Assembly: GCA_027574665.1 (NCBI GenBank)
Contig: CM050648.1
Span: forward strand, 36,838,200-36,902,199
Source: Rhynochetos jubatus
Lineage: Eukaryota > Chordata > Aves > Eurypygiformes > Rhynochetidae
Length of the DNA: 64,000 nucleotides
Direction: 5' to 3'
How positions within the stretch are numbered: the stretch's first letter is position 1; every line of letters begins with the position of its first letter. Below are positions 51,724 to 64,000 of this stretch, in pieces. Under the pieces are notes generated by a model. The model was given only the letters and a program-made list of their open reading frames with translations. It did no database searches and had not been told where the DNA came from. The translations under genes and the position numbers were made by a program.

Positions 51724-53859
51724 CTTCCAAAAAAGAAGAATCAGCAAAAGGTGACATGATGAGCAATTCACACAGCTTTCTCCCACGCAATCGTTCTACT
51801 TAAACCGGAACAAAATGGGCTGTGGGACAGAAAACTGTTCTGAAGATGAAGTACAACCCACACATCATCTTTTCGAGGGCCTTGTGGCCTCTATTCTGGC
51901 AAATGGTGTATTCCAGTCACATAATGGAAGAGAAGCTTTTGTCCAGCTGGGACAGACAATGAAGAGAAATAAACCGCTGCTAATATTAGAATAATTTATC
52001 AGGTCTAGAGTCTGTTTCCTGCATGTTGCCTAAGACCTCTCGAAAATGGGGAAATCAGAAGTGTTCCTTCTCTGCGTCTTATGTCATATATAACGAGTGA
52101 TAACAGAAATCAGAATGCAGCCCCATAAATATTCTGTGTCTTCTTTGCACATACATTTCTTTTTAAATGGATCCTTCAGAAGTGTGACAGCTCAATTGTT
52201 TCTTCTATTTGGAATGTTTCATTCTAGCTAAAGACACCTTCATTGACGATTCTGATGTGAGTACTAGGAGAGGTTTTTTTTAAAGGAAAATATACCAACA
52301 GTCAGTTCCATGCTTTTAATACCTCAATAAATCAACCAAACTCTGAAATAGATTCTCTTGAACACACAAAGATAGACGTTTGTGTTATGCAAAAACCTGC
52401 ATTTTAAGTAGGGTACGCATTAAAATAATCTGCTATAAATAGTCCAATTTGTTTTCCCAGAATCCAGACTTAGAAGCATGAGGTTTTGCAATTTTTAAAG
52501 AAAGGGCTGAATAAGCAATGAATACTGAACTCTAAAGGGAACAAGTCAAGTAGCTATATGCAACAATGCCCTGCAATTCAGTGATGGCAGAAAGCCATGA
52601 TTTGAAATTAGTTATACTGCATATAAGCAGTGTAAAAACCATCCAAGCAGTTAATGGATTAATGCAGTACATAATAAAAAAAATTCAACTCCAGTATCAT
52701 ACAGTTACTGATCTGGAAAATATAGCACTAAAAAATACTTATGTTTGCTGACAGAAAAACTTTAATTCTTTAGGTTACCTTCAAAAGAAAATAAAAACCC
52801 CTCCCTGTGTAACACTGTCATATCCTCAAGTTTTGGGCAGTTCTGCAGGCTCTAACCTAACTCATATCTCATATGAAACACATACTGTCAGCAAATTGCA
52901 AAATGAGAATGGATATAAAAGCCAGTCTTTCAGAAGCACAGCACCTTCAACACCAACATGTGCATACTGTACTTTCTATCAGTGGTAGTTACCATAACAT
53001 GGCTATATTATAATTACTATAACCATGGCTACTCATCAAATATGCCATGATTTTGCCCCAGAATCACCTATATAACACCATACCCAAACCAGAAGTCCTG
53101 TTTGTGACCTCTACTACTTTTAAGTTGATTTTGCATAAACTTTACCAGTTTTCATAAATTTCGTGATAGAAAATTGTTTTTTGCATGGCACAAAACCAGA
53201 ATGGATTCTTACAATGGAGTCCTTATTAAAAAAACCAGAACATTTGTTTGGAAACAGATAATATTTTGCCCAAACATCAAGACACTAGAAAATAAAATTT
53301 ACTTTATACTGCCTGTCTGGTTCCAGATATCTTCAGGGATTCAAGTGTCTGAATGGAAATACCTACACACGTATTGGATACCTTTTCCTCACTACCTCCC
53401 CAGAAGTTAACAAAAGATTCTATTCTGTATTTGATACATACTGAGGCCAATAACATCACACACATCTACTTACTGTACCTTCCAGAGGCCACAGAATCCT
53501 AGAGGAGTCCTGTGGTTTCTGCCAGTACAAGATAGACATTCAGCCTTCTTTTTAAGACAGATTGACAAAGTTGGAAAGATCTGTAAATTGCAGGAGGAAA
53601 TAAGGAGGTAACACAGCTACAAACTAATTATGGCCCTCACTGGAATCCATGGGTTAATCCTGGAAATACCAACTGATTCCATGAAGACTGCAAGCCCACA
53701 GTCACAAACAATGGGACTTCCTTCCAGCACAAAGAACTAATAGATCCACTATGACAACTGAATGACCCAGCCCATTACCTCTTCTTTATTCTAAAAATAA
53801 ATGCATGCAAACCTAAAAATACTGAAAAAAATCAAGTATATATTAATTTACAATTATTT

Positions 53860-54055
53860 AGGCATAACAAAAAACTTTCTGACCATGAGCATGGCCAAAC
53901 ACTGGAACAGGTTCCCCAGAGACCTGTTTTATCTTTAGAGAATAAAACTACAAGTGAACAACGTTCAGAGTAACCTGCCGATTGTTTTGAGCAAGGGATT
54001 GGACCAGGTATCTCCAGAAGTCCCCTCCAATCTCAACTATTTTGTGATTCTATGA
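53860..54055 (+). mobile_element. CR1 3' end fragment
   Basis: The words aaacactggaacaggttccc, cagaagtcccctccaatctc and the tail gtgattctatga mark the last 190 bp or so of a CR1 on the plus strand. The 5' part is diverged. Confidence 0.85.
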
Positions 54056-54892
54056 AGACTGTAGTAAGGAAGCAAGAGAAATAATACAGAGTAGAGCACC
54101 AAGTTTATCTGATTTTTAGATTAATGTCCAACCTGAAACAAGTAATTTGTGGTAGAATTCATAAAAGGAAGAATTCTGAGCTATCCTGATGCCCCATAAA
54201 GTTCAATATAGCAAAAATTGGGGGAAGAAAAATTAAATCCACAACTACCTTTTAAGCATATTACATTAAAGCTTTTAAAAATGGCAGGAAAAAAGACTAT
54301 TAATTAACTTTCTTCAACTATTTCCCTCCTCTCGCACCTAGTAATTCTAGGAAAGGGAGGAAACAGTGAGCATAGAGCTTTCTAGAGTACAACTTGACAT
54401 ACAATACAGTCCACTGGAAAATTACAATCAAATCCCCCGAAGAGATTACAAATCTCCATTACATAAGCTATTTGTTGCTAATAAGTCTCAAATAAAACCC
54501 ACTGAAGTTAGAACCATGATACAGCTAAGAAAAAGAACCAGATGAAAGCCAGTGAAGCAGATTCTGATACTTATACATAAATACATTCTCCAAGTAGAAT
54601 CTACAAGTAATGTATGTAGGAAATCAAATAAATTGCTTTAAACACCTGAAGTGTTTGGTCTTTTGTGAGATTTTAATGCAGATGGCAGCTTATTCACACG
54701 CATATATGGTCTACTTCACTTCTGAAAGTTGCAAGTTAAACCCTATGAATCTCCACATAGCTGCTGGATACTTACTCTTCAGACATTGGGAGAAGATTCA
54801 AACTAACCTATGTTTGATCAGATGATATACTTCTTTTGATTAATCTATAATAAAAATGTATCAGAAAATACATATAATTTTTTTGCAGTTAC

Positions 54893-55059
54893 CCAGGAGT
54901 TCCATTGCATCATCTTCATTGTCAATATCTTCTTCGGTGACAGAGGGAGCTGTGCTTTGAGCAGAATCAAAGGAGTCCTGAGAAAGCATGGCAGCCAGCA
55001 GTTTCTTATGTTGCTGCTGTTGTTGCTTTAGTCCTTTGGTCTTTGGCTCCATTTTTAAG
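54893..55059 (-). CDS. Internal coding exon B, Gln-rich then acidic, of the unnamed minus-strand gene
   Basis: The exon is bounded by a good acceptor (ttcctccctcacag) and a CTGG/GTAACT donor. It is 167 nt, enters in phase 2 and leaves in phase 1. The encoded segment has a basic start ([10 protein letters not shown]), five Gln in a row, a short hydrophobic stretch ([15 protein letters not shown]) and an acidic end ([15 protein letters not shown]). This pattern suggests a helix or interaction segment followed by an acidic linker. An ATG in good context lies seven bases inside the exon at 55050-55052. A shorter product could therefore start here, but the open phase across the acceptor and the match to exon A make an internal exon more likely. 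The domain family is not recognised. Confidence 0.75.
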
Positions 55060-56069
55060 CTGTGAGGGAGGAAAGCACAACTTTCTCTTACTGATCTTCT
55101 CTACAAAATACGTCACACATTTGTCAAATTACTGTAGCCTGTGATGCCTTTCAGATCTGAAGATTAACACATAAACCAGCTGGTTATCACTCATTCCCTG
55201 ATCATTGGAAGTTACATCAGTTTGGGTTTTCAGTTCCTACCTAAAGTTTTGACTGAATCATGATGGGAAATTTCCCATTGGCTTTATGGGCATTAATCAA
55301 GTCTAAATAAGGCACATATAAAGAACAGGAGGTAAATTATTAATCAGTATTGCTGAGGCACAGCAACAAAGCTGAGAACAAAGAACTGCTCCCCTGAGTG
55401 GTTATGTTATCACAATCCCACAAGATTAAGAGCTAAAAGTTATAATAATTATCATATTATAATCTCATGAGGTATAACTCATGGTTTGTTGACCTCTGTC
55501 CCTAACTTAAGTAACAGACAACTGGAACTGCACAGAACTAATCAGAAGGGTCTAAGCCTTGCTACAGCTAGCAATTTCTGATTCCTTAGAATACCGAGAC
55601 ACAGACAACAGCACAGAGGTTTGGTGCCCTTCATGAGAGTATCAGCAACACCACAGACTGTCTTACAGCCTGTTGCAGGAGGGCAGATCTGTTGTAAATG
55701 TATGAAAATTAGCATCATCAATGATAGTTCATTTCCTACTGCAAGGCTTAAGACTAAGTGGACCTTGGAGATGGAGAACAGGCTTTGTTTAGGACATGAG
55801 GTTGTGGATGGTGCCTCTGACAGCTTTAGTTGACATTGGGCTCTAAGAAACAAGAGTATCATTAAAAACCGCCCAAATTCCCCACTGAGGGGGATTGCTT
55901 GAGGAAGTTTCCCCAAGAGCTTTGCTGCTTCTCAAAATTTCTCAAGGAAACTTTTCATGTAGAAAGGGAGTAACAATGACGTGGAGTTTAATCTTATTTT
56001 CACCATGTTTGAATTTCTGAAAGATGAGCTCAGTACCAGCAGGATTGACATCAGCACTTTTATATGGTT

Positions 56070-56930
56070 CTATTGGGTTTGCATGGCAAGGTTTTCGTAG
56101 CAGGAAGGGCTCATATGAGAAGCTGCTAGAAGCCTCTCCTAAGTCTGACATAGCCAATGCCAGCCGGCTCCAAGACGGATCCACCACTGGCCAAGGCTGG
56201 GCCCACCAGTGATGGTGGTAGCATCTCAAAGAAACCTGCGCAATTGCGTCTGGGTGAGAGGATGAGACTATGTGAGAAAAGACTTTGCAGACACAAAGTT
56301 CAGTTGGAAAGGAGGGGGAGGAGGTGCTCCAGGTGCCGGAGCAGAGATTCCCCAGTAGCCTGTGGTGCAGACCATGGTGAGGCCGGCTGTGCCCCTGCCA
56401 CCATGGAGGGTCACAGGGGAACAGAGAGACACCTGCAACCTGGGGAGGACCCCACGCCGGAGCAGGAAGATGCCCGAAGGAGGCTGTGACCCCATGGACA
56501 GCCCAGGCTGGAGCAGGCTCCTGGCAGGAGCTGTGGCCCCATGAAGAGATGAGCCCAGGCTGAAGCAGGTTTGCTGGTAGGACTCGTGACCCTGCAGGGG
56601 ACCCACGCTGGAGCAGGCTGCTCCTGAAGGACTGCACCCCATGGGAGAGACACACACTGGAGCAGTTCATGAAGAACCACAGCCTGTGGGAAGGACCCAC
56701 ATCAGAGAAGTTCCTGAAGGACTGTCTCCCGTGGGACGGACCCCACGCTGGAGCAGGGGCAGAGTGTGAGGAGTCCTCTCCCTGAGGAGTAAGGAGCGGC
56801 AGAGACAACGTGTGATGGACTGACCACAACCCCCATTGCCTATCCCCCTGTGCTGCTGGTGGGGAGGAGGTAGAGAATCCAAAGGGAAGTTGAGCCCAGG
56901 AAGAAGAGAGGGGTAGGGGGAATGGAATTA
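56070..56930 (+). mobile_element. GC-rich avian LTR fragment with internal minisatellite
   Basis: The sequence runs from ttgggtttgcatggcaaggt through gccaatgccagccggctcca to gttgagcccaggaagaagag. It resembles a common avian LTR whose middle is made of imperfect tandem units around the words ccacgctggagcagg. The usual A/T-rich 3' third with the polyadenylation region is missing after about 56930, so the copy is truncated. The GC content is far above the flanks. The 330-codon minus-strand frame (55942-56934) and the smaller frames here follow from the stop-poor repeat, not from a gene. Family naming is from memory. Confidence 0.8.
56430..56755 (+). repeat. Minisatellite inside the LTR
   Basis: Imperfect units of roughly 40-60 bp share a gctggagcagg core and alternate with phrases like ctgaaggactg and gtgggaaggaccc. 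At least six cores are visible. Unit length is uneven. Confidence 0.75.
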
Positions 56931-59289
56931 ACATCGCCTTGCTCCCTTACCGCAGCAACAGAGAGCAGCACAAAACAGTGACAAAAGGAGTCTTTCCTCT
57001 GTAGCAATCTAGAACATTAAGGGCAAAACGATATCCCCTCATCAGTCTGACATTACTAATACAGCTACCTTAGACTAGCTACACTATCTTTCCCAGTCAA
57101 AACAGCAGTGAAACCTGTTCTTTTAGTTTCTCAATTAATTCCCCTTCTTTTTCTAAGTTACTGAGCCTGGCTTTCAGATATACAACAGATGTGCTACCAT
57201 TGCTCATCATCACAGGACCATAGGTTTTTAAGGAGGAAATAGTGGTTCTTCCACACTCTCCACTACTGAATGGTGCAAAAAAGTGAGGTTCATGGTTGCA
57301 AAGACAGAAAAAGCAGACAACTCACAGATTCCCAAATATCACATACTCACTATGATCTGCTTTATGATGAAAGGCCAATATTGAAAATGGGCATGTTATC
57401 AACAGACCTGTGGTCCACAGGAATATGCTGTTTTCTGCAGCCCATTCAGTCCCCTATAGAATGCTACAAATGTGGAAGGACCCAGGGCTTCCCCTTCCCC
57501 CCAACAGACAAAAACTTATACATTATGGCCTGTGAAAACAACACAGAGACAGGGAGTCACACGACACGAATGGGAATTACTCTACCACCGATCTACCAAT
57601 GCCTAATCCTCTGGATATTTATACAGTATTTCATTTATGTAGCATTTCCTTATGTTTATTGATAAAGATATTACCTGGAAATAATGGGACAATTACATTT
57701 TTTCAATTTCCTGTTCTATTGCTGTAACTGAAGATGAGGATTAGTTCTGAGAGTTCACTGGATTATCAAATAAATCCTGATAATTAGTGATCAATAAACT
57801 ATCACTTTTTATTAAAAGTGTTGCTAAATCAAATTTAACAAGATATAATTGGAAACATGTAATACGAATTTCAAATTACTCCCTCTTACGGTTGCCAGGC
57901 AAAAACGTAACTGAATTATTTTAGGCTATATTAACTATGAAGTAGATGAATGAAATACCGATGAGGTAGCCAAAAATTCTTTACAACCCATAACAATTCA
58001 CGCTTTTGAGAGTTTCATTGAATCTCATAAAAATCACACTATTCCCACCACTTCTGGATGCTCTAGGTATATGCTACATTACAACTAAAATATTACCTAT
58101 TATTTGTCTCATGCATTTGGTGTACACCCAGTTCCAAATTCTACTAATAATACTTTAATTCCCAGTAACACTGAATCAGACCTTGAAGAAATTGCTGTTA
58201 TTAGTGAACTATTATTAAACATTCAGATTAACTTTCTTCAATATGGCTATTTTGAACTTCCACATCTAGGTGGCATCAATTTTATATCACCACCGTCTTG
58301 AAGTTCTGTAATTGTATTATTATTTTGCAAGACTGCAAACATGTTTTTTATAAATGACTCACAAAAGCTGATGAAATGCTAATGAAGCAAAGAATTATCC
58401 CAGACATAAAATCAGTCATCCAAATGTAAATCCATATGCTGTATGTAATTTAGTAGTTATTCATTTCCACTGAAAATCAGTATTCCCACTTAACAACTTC
58501 AACTTAATGCGCCTAAAAACTAGAGCTATCAGTTTCCCATAAGTCTTTCCTGGCATCAAGTACTCCATATTCTCCTTATTTCATATGTCAGGCAATGTGA
58601 TTTTGTCACGATACTTAACAAGACTTCTCAAATACTACTCTCAAAGCCATTAAACACATTTTTTAATTATAGCATTAGCTGTGAGGTTTCTCACAGCTTG
58701 TACCACCCTCTACAAAGAGAAAAATACACTGCTTTGAATCATCTTTGTTACTCAGAACTAAACCTGTTTGCTTGTTTCTAGCGATCAGAGATGCTTATTT
58801 CTGCTCCTTCTTATTGAGAGAAGGCATACAATATCCTTGATTTGCTCTGCAACATGGAACAGATCTTCATTGAGCATCTTTATTGGACTGCTGAGTAAGG
58901 AAAAAGAAACCCAGGCCCTGACAATCAAGCCTCAGTGCCAGCTGCTGACTCCATTACATTCCCAGAAACTGCACTGGAGAGACCCAGTGTCTGAGTTCTG
59001 TTGGTTCCAATCCAAAGTCTGGCTGAGGGTTCATTAGTACATGCTGCTACTTCTTTGAAATAGTAGTACTTGCAGCTTCCCCCACAATAATCTAATTAAA
59101 AGAAGGAAGAAGTGCTTATGGATAACAAACATTCCCAACATATGAGGAAAGTTAACAAATACAGCCTGTAAGAGTACAGCAAGTGACAGTTCCCTGTGCC
59201 AGGGAGGTGAATTCCCACATAGAAGGCACATGAAGGACACAGTGAAGGAATATTCACACTTCAAACTCAGGGATAAGAGGCTGGAGATC

Positions 59290-59943
59290 TGAGGGTTTGG
59301 GCTGATAGGAAGTTGAATATGAGCTAACAGTGTGCCCTGGCAGCCAAAAGAGCCAACTGTGCCTTGGGGTGCAACAAGCACAGCATAGCTAGCCAGTTGA
59401 GGGCAGTGACACTCCACTGGTGTGGCCCCACCTCAACTATTGTGGGCAGTTTTGGGTGCCTCAATACAAGATGGACATCAGACTATTAGAGCATGGCCAG
59501 AGAAGGTCAACAAAGATGGTCAAAGACCTCGAGGGAAAGTTGAAGAACAGTCAATTGGTCATGTTTGTTCAGCTTGGAGAAGAGAAGGCTGAGGAGTGAC
59601 CTCACTGCAGTCTACACCTTTCTCCAGGGGGGAGCAGAGAGGGAGGTACTGATCTCTCTCTGTTGACCAGTGATAGGACACAAGGAAATGGAATGAAGCT
59701 GCATCAGGGGAAGTTCATACTGGACATCAGGAAAAGGTTCTTCACTGAGAGGGTGGTCAGTCACTGGAACAGGCTTCTCCAGGAAAGCAGTTATGGCACC
59801 AAGCCTGTCAGAGTTCAAGGAGCATCTGGATGATGCTCTTATTCATATGCTTTAGTTTTAGGTAGTCCTATGAGGAGCAGGGAGTTGGACTCAATGATCC
59901 TTTTGGGTCCCTTCCAACTTGAGTTACCTTATGATTCTATGAT
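59290..59943 (+). mobile_element. CR1 LINE 3' fragment, longest in the window
   Basis: About 650 bp on the plus strand. It carries accctcaactattgtgggcag-like text, the agcttggagaagagaaggct block, ctggacatcaggaaaaggtt, cttcactgagagggtggtca, and the tail ttatgattctatgata. It includes the end of the degenerate reverse-transcriptase frame, which is interrupted. It is a different subfamily type from the copy at 10230, judging by its 3' block. Confidence 0.9.
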
Positions 59944-60816
59944 AATACCTCAGACCTTTTCAAAGGGAATGCAGAGAGTTTCTGCCTTCTTAAAAGGGGA
60001 AGAAAAAGGTGTCTGCTGCACAGTAGTAACTGTAATGAGGGAGAAAGGCTACATGGCTGAGGTAGAGCTGGAGGTATTTAAGGCAATTAACAGAAGCAGT
60101 GCACAAGCTTTACACTTGAAGAAAAAAAAAAAGCATGAATCCCTTTTAAAGAAAAGCTGTGAATACTTCATTTTCTGTGATTAACAGGTATCTTTAAATC
60201 ATGGAAAATATACTCCTTGGAAGATTAATCTCTCTTCGTGTAGCTGAAGAACGCGAACGAACATAATTCCCCACCCTCAGTCAACCACAATAAATTATCA
60301 GAAGTTATTTACTGCAGAGTATACAATTTTCTCACTGAGAAAGAATTGTTATTACACCAAGATACTAATTGTAAGAACTGAAGATGAATTTAAGAAGTCC
60401 TGTTAAAACTAACATAGATATTGTTTCCCTTGTCTATCTGTCCTTGCAGTGATAAATCTGATTTTCTCATTTAAGTGTCAAGAAGATTAACAAATAGCTA
60501 CCACCAACCGCTGACCAACAGAAGGGTTTGAAGTATCTGAATGAAGCTATACGTCACAAAATTATTACACAACGGGCTCCAATCTTGTCAACATACACTC
60601 AGCTTTATACATGGGAATAAAACAATGGGATTGCAAATGAGTATAAAAGCATGAGAAGAAACCACTCACATATCAGTATCTTCCGTTCATTCTGCATGCT
60701 GCCACACTGTGGCATGGGAATTTAAAAGCCCTGCAATCTGCTCTCACAACCAGGGTATTGCAAGGACAGCTCCACTATACGAATTACAAAATTTCTAGGA
60801 AGAACCAAAATCCCAC

Positions 60817-60986
60817 CTTCCTCCAGGACTGCTGCTATCCTCACTGTCCCACTGCTCATTTTTATTCCTTGGTATTGGTGGCTGTAGCATCTCAGCAGCC
60901 AGTGGGTCAGCATCATTCTCCTCACGGCCAATCCATTCTCCAATCACACGAGGTCTGAGAAGTGGGGTGTTAAAACCTGTTGTGTC
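60817..60986 (-). CDS. Internal coding exon A of the large unnamed minus-strand gene
   Basis: This exon is the most upstream one I can support. On the minus strand it follows a pyrimidine-rich acceptor (ttatttctcttcag) and ends at a GAAG/GTGGGA donor. It is 170 nt, starts in phase 0 and ends in phase 2 with the bases AG. The 56 complete codons begin [18 protein letters not shown] and continue through an acidic, Ser-rich end (SEDSSSPGG). The final AG joins the first base of exon B to give Ser. The other two frames are not needed to keep the chain open. The encoded stretch is hydrophilic, without a membrane segment or a catalytic motif I recognise. It probably belongs to the middle of a longer protein, because its phase-0 start needs further exons beyond position 64000. 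I do not recognise the gene. Confidence 0.72.
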
Positions 60987-63900
60987 CTGAAGAGAAATAA
61001 AAAACCCAGAAACACTGCACTGATTGCTCTCAACCATACCCGTCAATAGGAAAAGAAGAAATACAAAATAAAACCATTTAAAAAGTACAAAACCGGTATA
61101 GTACGTTATCATCTCAAAGGGTTACAAAGTATCCAGAAACAATCACAGACTAACTAAAAGATTCCAATTAACAAAATTCCAAGAGAGATTTGCCCACCCT
61201 GATGCCTCAAATTTATTCTGTTTCTTACTTTACAATAGCAATAGTAGAAATCTGGGGTATCATCTTGAAAAATTATGATTTTTTAAATAAACACACAATA
61301 CTTCGCATCACTCTTATTTGCATTATGAATTGATGCAAAAATAATACATAAATCTGCATTTGGCATTTTAAAAATAACCCTGCTGGGATTTACATAATGT
61401 ATCTTTCAATTCTGAAAATGGTATTAACATTTTAATAAAATGCTTTCCTGGAACTAGCAGTCATATTTTTAAACACTTACTGGAAGAAGATAGCTGGAGA
61501 GGATTACAAGAAGTAAGCAAAATGCAACTGTAATAATCAAAACACTAACTATTATTTGCATCATTATATTAGGAATTTAGATTATAGAAACAAATTGTGT
61601 CTAAAAATTGTATTAAAAAGCTGAAGTGGTGAATATCTCTGTTCGCACTTGTTACTAGAATGGTTGTAAATAAAGGGTCATGTACAACAGTATAGTCAAA
61701 CTAAAAAATAAGCATGTATGCAAAAAAATAGATATTAAATGATGGGGCAGGAATATTTATTCTACTTCAATTAAACCCTTTTTTAGGGTAGCAAAGACAT
61801 TTCAAATACAGTGTTCCTAATTAGGAGAGATATATTCCATTCCTTGGCTGCTACCTAGCTTGGTGTTTCAATAATGTTCCTTCCATAAAACAATGCTTTC
61901 CAAACAAAGAGCGCCTGGAAAACGTACAGCACAGCGATTACTTAGTGTAGCAACCACATTTTCTCACCTTCCTAAAGCCAACCCATTTTTAAAGTCTCTT
62001 CCTAACTGACACAGATATGGTACAGTTTGAAGTAGAGGCCTCTACTGAAATGAAAAAAAACCAACCACCAAAGAACAGCTTGCAAACCTCTTTCATATGA
62101 ACATATCTACCCCGCTCAGGCTAGACGCTGTAATGTTGCTCAGCAGAACTCCAAGAGCTTCCATTCTGACAGAGCCAAATATGACCCAGGCCCTGGATTA
62201 GACTCTTTCTCTTTAGTTCTCTTTTCTGCGATGTGCTTGTGAGTGCATTACTGCACTCCACTCTCTGTATGTCTGTCCAGAATTCTCCATCACTTGACTA
62301 ATTCACTTTCTACACGATGTCTGTTTTCTGCAAGATTGACATGACACAGTAGGACCACTGAAAATGGAATGCAACCAACACAAAAGAGAGAAACCCGAGG
62401 AAAACACCAGGGCTTCAGAGGTTTTAGAATATCTAACCACTGGAGTCTTTCTTTTATGTAATTACAAATAAACATTTTGTGTCTGGTGCTCTGTCGTAGT
62501 CAGGTAATGTAGATGTCAGTGGCCTCTGGTATCTTGACAGGCATAACCTCTCGCAGGTAGGTCTACTATCACTCATATGCCTGTGAGCTAGGAAAAAAGA
62601 TTATTCCCATGCTCACAATGCCTTCATTATACAAGGTACCTGCAGTAGTTTTTTTAAGTAAGAACCATTTGGCTCCTTCTGAGGTTTATTCCCGCTTTTC
62701 TTGCGATTTTCTCCCTTCCCTTGCTCCCTAGGATAATTTCTAATAATTAATAAAAATGGTTTCTGGGGCTAGTTAAACTTGCAATAACTTGCAGCATCAA
62801 TCTTGCTAAAAGCTTTCAGTCCCTTAAGTGAAGAACACCTAAAAATTTACTCTTTTTTCAGTACCACAAGTTTTTCCTGACACTGTGCCATCAGCACAGG
62901 AATAAGTAAACCATGAACACTGTGTCTGTCCTTGTTAGGATGATTTCTTTTCTAGGCATTTTAGGGATTAAAGTAGCTCTTTCATACTCTACATAATACA
63001 AATGTAATTCACATTACACAGTCATCCTTTGCCTCACTTTATCACCTTGCTTTCCTTTTTGAATCTTGTTAGATTAGTACACCACAGTTTCAGTGACCTA
63101 ATTTACTCTTTCAGCTATGTAAGCAGCCACAGTGAAAACAGTAGATGGAAAATCAGAGACAGCTCTATTGAGAACACCAGGACGTTTATTTGGCACCTTA
63201 TTTCAAAAGCTTCAGTAAATTCAGATGAAGTATTGTGTTCTCAAACAAGTTTTTATAGGTTTTTTATTATACAAACCTTAGAATCTTAACTGATTTCCAA
63301 TTTATATTCCCTCATAAATAACAGAAGAGATTGACAGTGACATCAGTGTAGAGAAGAATATTTTCATGACATTTTATACACATCAGTAGCCACCAGCTTG
63401 ACACACTTGAGCTTCCTTAATATGGAGACCAGAAGAAGGGGAAGACTGGAGGACAGCTGAATCTCATCTTCACACTGGGCTGAGATGTGGTTGCAGTATG
63501 CAACCCCCACGAGGGAGCACAACATTTATATATCCATTTATTTAAGCATAGGTGAAAAAGCTCAGTATTTCTAATATGGATTTTGAGGGAACCTCCATAG
63601 TGAGAAATATTTTTGGGTGAGCAGAAATGTGTTTATTTTTATGACTTCAATCAGTTGTTTCCTCTATTTTATTAATTATAACCTGTGTTCATTGTAGTAA
63701 TACTACATGTAAGGAGGAAGTATACCCTAGATAAAGCATAGAAACATGTTTTAATATTAACCTAGAGGGTCAAAATCTGTTACGAATTATTAGATCACCT
63801 TCACTCAAGTCTGATTCTGAATCCCTAACACTTAGCTGTCTCCCATTATTAACATTAAAAGTGACTGAAAGACATGGTTGGGAGTTCCAGACAAATCTCA

Positions 63901-64000
63901 CAATGTTACGACAGGTCTCACTCCACTTGTGACAGCTCCACCACATGAAACTTAAGTCAAGTACCAGTCCATGGACTATTGGGATTATGTGAAAATCTCA
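60987..64000 (-). other. Intron upstream of exon A (to window edge)
   Basis: Exon A starts in phase 0, so the gene should continue beyond the right edge. I searched for a further minus-strand exon here and found none that is convincing. The sequence is AT-rich without a recognised repeat. Confidence 0.5.

Larger units (their letters stand above)
18160..54892 (-). other. Giant intron between exons B and C
   Basis: About 36.7 kb. It contains ERVL-like LTRs at 32643-33190 and 50676-51182, CR1 fragments at 33819-33929, 42679-43070, 46557-46902 and 53860-54055, a CTCF-like motif at 39288-39308, A- and T-rich runs, and short tandem duplications. Three candidate exons lie inside (51.6, 36.0 and 25.7 kb). 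The remaining stretches are AT-rich with nothing I can name. Confidence 0.6.
55060..60816 (-). other. Intron between exons A and B
   Basis: About 5.8 kb. It holds the GC-rich LTR fragment at 56070-56930 and the CR1 at 59290-59943. A 130-codon plus-strand frame at 57270-57662 has no recognisable domain. Confidence 0.6.

Overview
The window looks like bird nuclear DNA. It is AT-rich and intron-dominated. It carries several 3'-end fragments of CR1 retrotransposons, most still ending in the avian-type tail built on the word ATTCTATGA, plus long terminal repeats (LTRs) that resemble common avian endogenous-retrovirus families. There are no bacterial operons, tRNA or rRNA genes, or CRISPR arrays. 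Most open frames in the window are chance reading frames in introns and repeats.

The main content is the 3' part of one large protein-coding gene on the minus strand. Six well-supported exons, read right to left, lie at 60817-60986, 54893-55059, 18024-18159, 11506-11561, 6894-7000 and 2354-2473. Each has splice sites. Exactly one frame stays open through the series, and all five junctions agree in phase (0/2/1/2/1/0). The last exon ends in TGA and is followed by an AATAAA signal at 2278-2283. I could not name the gene. The visible C-terminus has an acidic and Gln-rich segment followed by two C-x2-C pairs about 50 residues apart, which suggests zinc binding. Three further stretches (51583-51723, 35958-36100, 25731-25863) have exon-like boundaries and phases that also fit the chain. 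They are proposed only as candidate or alternative exons inside the very large intron of about 36.7 kb.

Layout: 1-2260 is downstream flank with an unexplained 180-codon plus-strand open frame. 2260-18160 holds the last four exons, one ERVL-like solo LTR (4368-5137) and one CR1. 18160-54892 is the giant intron, with two more ERVL-like LTRs (32643-33190, 50676-51182), four CR1 fragments, a close match to a CTCF site (39288-39308) and several short tandem duplications. 55060-60816 is an intron with a GC-rich, minisatellite-bearing LTR fragment (56070-56930) and a CR1 (59290-59943). 60987-64000 is the next upstream intron, with no convincing exon.
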